Assembly: GCF_003367705.1 (NCBI RefSeq)
Contig: NZ_CP031425.1
Location: 1,798,001 to 1,862,000, forward strand
Length of the DNA: 64,000 nucleotides
Source: Microbacterium foliorum
GTDB taxonomy: Bacteria > Actinomycetota > Actinomycetes > Actinomycetales > Microbacteriaceae
Reading direction: 5' to 3'
The notes below the pieces were generated by a model, which saw only the letters and a program-made list of their open reading frames with translations, ran no database searches and was not told the origin of the DNA. The position numbers and the translations under genes are program-made. This document shows, piece by piece, positions 60,773-64,000 of this stretch (position 1 is its first letter; each line of letters begins with the position of its first letter).

Positions 60773-61458
60773 ATGCGCAGATCCCGACACATCACCCCCG
60801 CCGTCCGCTCATCCGACGTGCGTGACGGCGAGCCGACACCGGCCGACACGCTGCGGTACCTGATCCACCTGCCGGAGGGCTACGACGCCGACCCGGCAGA
60901 CGCTGGCCGCTCGTGCTGTTCCTGCACGGCGCCGGAGAACGCGGCTCCGAACTCGATCTCGCCGCGACGCACGGCCCGCCGAAGCTCGCGGATGCCGGTC
61001 ACGAATTCCCCTTCGTGCTCGTGACGCCGCAGTGCTCCGCGTCGAGCCAGTGGGTCGCGGAGCTCTCCACGCTGTCGGGACTGATCGACGAGGTCGTGGC
61101 GACGCATCGGATCGATCCGACGCGTGTATCGGTGACCGGACTCAGCATGGGCGGGTATGGGACCTGGAGCCTGGCGGTGCGCTACCCCGACAGGTTCGCC
61201 GCGATCGCACCGATCTGCGGGGGGATGTGGCTGCAGAGCGCTGCGCCTCTCCGACGCGTGCCCGTCTGGACGTTCCACGGAGACGCCGACGATGTCGTAC
61301 CGATCTCCGCCACGGAGCAGATCGTGAGCGAACTGCGGTCGGTCGGCGCCGACGTGCGGTTCACGCGATACGCGGGCGTCGGCCACGATTCCTGGACCGA
61401 GACGTACGAGAACCCCGAGGTCTACGACTGGCTGCTCTCCCCCCGGCACGGCCGCTGA
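60773..61458 (+). pseudogene. alpha/beta hydrolase, frameshifted
   Basis: Reading from ATG 60773 gives 44 residues ending YLIHLPEGYDADPADA; then the frame runs into unrelated sequence. The -1 frame continues exactly from 60904 with WPLVLFLHGAGERGSELDL and runs to 61458. One extra base near 60904 (GCT-TGG) would join them into about 229 residues. The second part has the nucleophile GLSMGGYG, the acid HGDADDVVP and the histidine VGHDSW of a prolyl-oligopeptidase-like esterase. Real mutation or a sequencing error cannot be told apart here. AGGA precedes the ATG by 7 nt. Confidence 0.8.
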
Positions 61459-61474
61459 CGCCCCGTCTGACGGC

Positions 61475-62353
61475 TCAGCCCTGGGAGCTCCGCACGCCGG
61501 AGCGTGCACGCGCGGCGGCCATCGAGGGCGTCGCGGGCAGCACGAGCGGAAGGTCGGTGTGCTCGTCGGGCGTCCACTCCTCCCACCCCTCGTCCAGCGG
61601 CCAGGCGGCAGCCATGATGAGATCCGCTCCCGCGTGGTCGGCGAGCATGCGCACCGCCTCGGCCTGCCGCGGCGAGAACCGGCCCTGGTCGACCGCGGCG
61701 AGGAGTTCGTCCTCGTCCTTGAGCCAGATGTCCTCCTCCCCGCGGTGCTCGGCGTCGATCCACAGATCCAGTACGAGATCTCGGGTGAACACGGCCGCCT
61801 CCTCGCCCCCGATGCGTCGGTGCGGAAGCTCGATGTTGATGTAGACGCCGTCGGGCGTGCCGTCTTCACGCCGGAAGAACCACACCGACCACGGCATTCC
61901 GGTCGGCGCGACTCGCAGGATGCCCGGCCCGGTCCACGTGCGTTCGACGGCACTCCAGGGCACGAGGAAGCGCTCCTCGAGCGGAACCTCGCGCGGACGG
62001 CGACCGTCGGAGGGAACGGCGTCGAGACGCGCCGACCCCGAGGGCGTCCATGCCACGAGTCCGCGGTCGTCATCGCGCACGACCCGTGCCGTCTCGATCA
62101 CCCGCCCGTAGCGCCAGAGGATCTGCTGACCGACCTCGAAGCGCGGCGCGGAGGGACTGCTCGACGCGACCGACCGCTCGTAGGCGGGATCGGCATGGGC
62201 GGTGGACTGGTCCGGCGTGTCGAGCTCGGCGATCGCCTCAGCGAGCGGGCGACTCGCGGTGGCGATACGAGTCCAGTCCGCACCGCGTCTGCCCACCAGT
62301 TCCACCGTGCCCCCGCTCGCGCTGACTCCGGTCGTTCCCTGTGGCGTTCGCAT
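61475..62353 (-). CDS. DUF402 domain protein
   Basis: 292 residues. The C-terminal 200 match DUF402: FLVPWSAVERTWTGPG, MPWSVWFFRREDGTPDGVYINIE, VLDLWIDAEHRGEEDIWLKDEDEL, where the acidic residues bind metal in nucleoside phosphatase relatives. The first 75 or so are low in conserved features; a later start is possible but no ATG/GTG with a ribosome site stands out. Convergent with the hydrolase gene, 16 nt apart. Confidence 0.75.
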   Translation of the reverse strand: MRTPQGTTGVSASGGTVELVGRRGADWTRIATASRPLAEAIAELDTPDQSTAHADPAYERSVASSSPSAPRFEVGQQILWRYGRVIETARVVRDDDRGLVAWTPSGSARLDAVPSDGRRPREVPLEERFLVPWSAVERTWTGPGILRVAPTGMPWSVWFFRREDGTPDGVYINIELPHRRIGGEEAAVFTRDLVLDLWIDAEHRGEEDIWLKDEDELLAAVDQGRFSPRQAEAVRMLADHAGADLIMAAAWPLDEGWEEWTPDEHTDLPLVLPATPSMAAARARSGVRSSQG

Positions 62354-62471
62354 CCCGCCACCGTACCCGTCGCATCCGCCGCCGACGCACACCCGCGAGG
62401 AAGGTCCGACCCGCGGCCCGGCGGTTCAGATCCGTCTGGCGCACAGCGTCTCGCGGGTGTAGTCCTGACCC

Positions 62472-63854
62472 ATGGACCAGAGTGGCTTCGACGACAGAAC
62501 GCGTGCCCTCGACACCGCACACCGCCGTGCGACCGAGTTCCTGGAGGACCTGGACGACCGACCGGTGTGGCCGCGTGCGGGCCTCGAGGAGATGCTGGAT
62601 GTCTTCGGCGGACCTCTTCCGGCAGACGGCACCGATCCGGCGCAGGTCGTCGACGAGATCGCGACCCGCGCCGACCCGGGTCTCGTCGCGATCCCGGGTG
62701 GTCGATTCTTCGGCTTCGTGATCGGCGGCACGCATCCCGCCGCCCTCGCCGCCGATTGGCTCGTCTCGACGTGGGACCAGAATTCCGGCTCCTCGGCGCT
62801 GGCACCTGCCACGGTCGCCATGGAGCGGATCGCGGGTCGGTGGATGCTGGACCTCTTCGGCCTGCCGGACTCGGCGAGCGTCGGGTTCGTCACCGGCGGG
62901 CAGCTCGCCAGCTTCACGTGTCTCGCGTCCGCCCGTCAGGCGGTGCTGGCCCGAGCAGGGTGGGACGTGGCCGAACGTGGACTCCGGGAGGCACCGCCGC
63001 TGCGCGTCGTCGTCGGCGCGGATCGACACAGCTCCGTCGATCGCGCGGCACGCTTTCTCGGGATCGGGCGGGCGGAGCTGATCGTGATCGACTCCGACGA
63101 TCAGGGACGGATGCGCCCGGATGCGCTCGAGCAGCAGCTGCTCAGCGGCACGGGACCCCTGATCGTCTGCCTGCAGGCAGGAGAGGTGCACACCGGCGCC
63201 TTCGACGACTTCGAGGCGCTGATACCGATCGCTCGAGCGCACGATGCCTGGGTGCACGTCGACGGAGCCTTCGGGCTCTGGGCTGCCGCCTCACCGCGGC
63301 TTCGATCGCTCACGGCAGGCATGGAGCATGCGGACTCGTGGGCGACCGACGCGCATAAGACCCTGAACGTGCCCTACGACTGCGGCATGGCGATCGTGCG
63401 CGACCCGGCCGACTCGATCGCGGCGTTCCGCACCGGCGGCGACTACCTGATGTACACCGGTCTCGACCCGTGGGACGTGACGCCCGAGCTCTCGAGGCGA
63501 GCACGCGGCGTCCCGGCGTGGGCCGCGTTGAAGAGCCTCGGCCGTTCCGGTGTCGCGCAGCTCATGGATCGGCTGCACGCGAACGCCGAGGCGATGGCTC
63601 GCGGGCTGCGGTCCATCCCCGGGGTCCACGTGGTCAATGACGTCGACTACACCCAGGTCATGTTCCGGCTCGACGACGACGACGCGACCCGCGCCCTCGG
63701 CCGCGCGATCCTCGACGAGGGCACGGCGGCGGTCACGGGCGCCGAATGGCGGGGTCGAGCGACGCAGCGCTGCTCGATGTCCTCATGGGCGACGACCGAC
63801 GCCGACATCGATCGCACGGTGGCTGCGATCCGCCGACTGGTGCGGGACGCCTAG
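62472..63854 (+). CDS. PLP-dependent decarboxylase, group II type
   Basis: 460 residues. Features: SSALAPATVAMERIAGRWM, GFVTGGQLASFTCL, HVDGAFGLWAA (PLP Asp), and the Schiff-base lysine in WATDAHKTLNVPYDC. These are marks of the aromatic amino acid/glutamate decarboxylase family. The substrate cannot be told from sequence. It overlaps the pdxT stop by three bases: the CTAG at 63851-63854 serves both genes. Confidence 0.88.
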   Translation: MDQSGFDDRTRALDTAHRRATEFLEDLDDRPVWPRAGLEEMLDVFGGPLPADGTDPAQVVDEIATRADPGLVAIPGGRFFGFVIGGTHPAALAADWLVSTWDQNSGSSALAPATVAMERIAGRWMLDLFGLPDSASVGFVTGGQLASFTCLASARQAVLARAGWDVAERGLREAPPLRVVVGADRHSSVDRAARFLGIGRAELIVIDSDDQGRMRPDALEQQLLSGTGPLIVCLQAGEVHTGAFDDFEALIPIARAHDAWVHVDGAFGLWAAASPRLRSLTAGMEHADSWATDAHKTLNVPYDCGMAIVRDPADSIAAFRTGGDYLMYTGLDPWDVTPELSRRARGVPAWAALKSLGRSGVAQLMDRLHANAEAMARGLRSIPGVHVVNDVDYTQVMFRLDDDDATRALGRAILDEGTAAVTGAEWRGRATQRCSMSSWATTDADIDRTVAAIRRLVRDA

Positions 63855-64000
63855 GCGTTCGTCGCCGCCCGGGACCGGGCGAACGTCTCCGCGAGGTCGA
63901 GGAACCGCTGGTGCACGCGCGTCTCGCCGTCGACCTCGGGGTGAAAGCTCGTGCCGAGCAGGCTGCCCTGCTGCACCGCGACGACGGTGCCGTCCGTCAG
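63851..64000 (-). CDS. pdxT: pyridoxal 5'-phosphate synthase glutaminase subunit PdxT (C-terminal end only)
   Basis: 49 C-terminal residues. GTSFHPEVDGETRVHQRFLD has the catalytic His-Glu pair of the class I glutaminase PdxT. Supplies ammonia to PdxS. In many actinobacteria pdxT is next to yebC; here three genes lie between them, one a PLP enzyme. Confidence 0.92.
   Translation of the reverse strand: MTDGTVVAVQQGSLLGTSFHPEVDGETRVHQRFLDLAETFARSRAATNA

Overview
The window is high-GC (about 70 percent by eye) and is packed with housekeeping genes in actinobacterial order. Codon use, frequent GTG starts, GTGA/ATGA start-stop overlaps, an actinobacterial IHF domain, a helicase-degenerate PriA and protein similarity all point to the family Microbacteriaceae, most likely Microbacterium. 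I saw no rRNA, tRNA, CRISPR array, insertion sequence or prophage. No gene-free stretch exceeds 300 bases; the longest are 42654-42907 and 49883-50091, both regulatory.

Layout. (1) 1-6250, minus strand: one his-trp run, rpe-hisE-hisG-hisF-hisI, two small membrane proteins, then trpC-trpB-trpA (trpA cut by the window edge). (2) 6255-12363, minus: rsmB, fmt, priA, metK, rpoZ. (3) 12472-22001, minus: pyrimidine operon pyrR-pyrB-pyrC-(membrane protein)-carA-carB-pyrF, continuing into a fused mIHF-guanylate kinase gene. A PyrR-type RNA site lies over the pyrR ribosome binding site. (4) 22031-24195: an uncharacterised gene coupled to a metallo-beta-lactamase/Rieske chimera. (5) 24271-34356, minus: SNF2/SWIM helicase, nusB, efp, the aro genes aroQ-aroB-aroK-aroC-aroE, and mltG. 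(6) 34359-39980, minus: ruvX, alaS, a small membrane protein, rpsD, rarA. (7) 40109-49985: a small plus-strand membrane protein and the nitrite assimilation locus. (8) 50092-63854: DUF349 protein, orphan AbiEi-like protein, relA/rel, secF-secD-yajC, ruvB-ruvA-ruvC, yebC, a frameshifted hydrolase, a DUF402 protein and a PLP decarboxylase. The window ends in the 3' part of pdxT.

The most unusual region is the nitrite locus. Operon B (nirB-nirD-cysG-HemD/winged-helix regulator-cbiX) has a shrunken relative, block A, about 7 kb away: a NirB-like FAD protein plus a second HemD/winged-helix regulator, with a nitrite channel gene (nirC-like) between the blocks. The FAD protein is NirB-like for about 300 residues but ends in a tail resembling the C-terminus of the CysG methyltransferase domain. 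The upstream regions of the two blocks align without gaps over about 86 bp. The simplest reading is a duplicated nir operon in which one copy lost everything from mid-nirB to late cysG while keeping its promoter and regulator. No nitrate reductase gene is visible here.

Most functions are known families assigned by reading motifs. Regulatory sites are pattern matches without experimental or database support.
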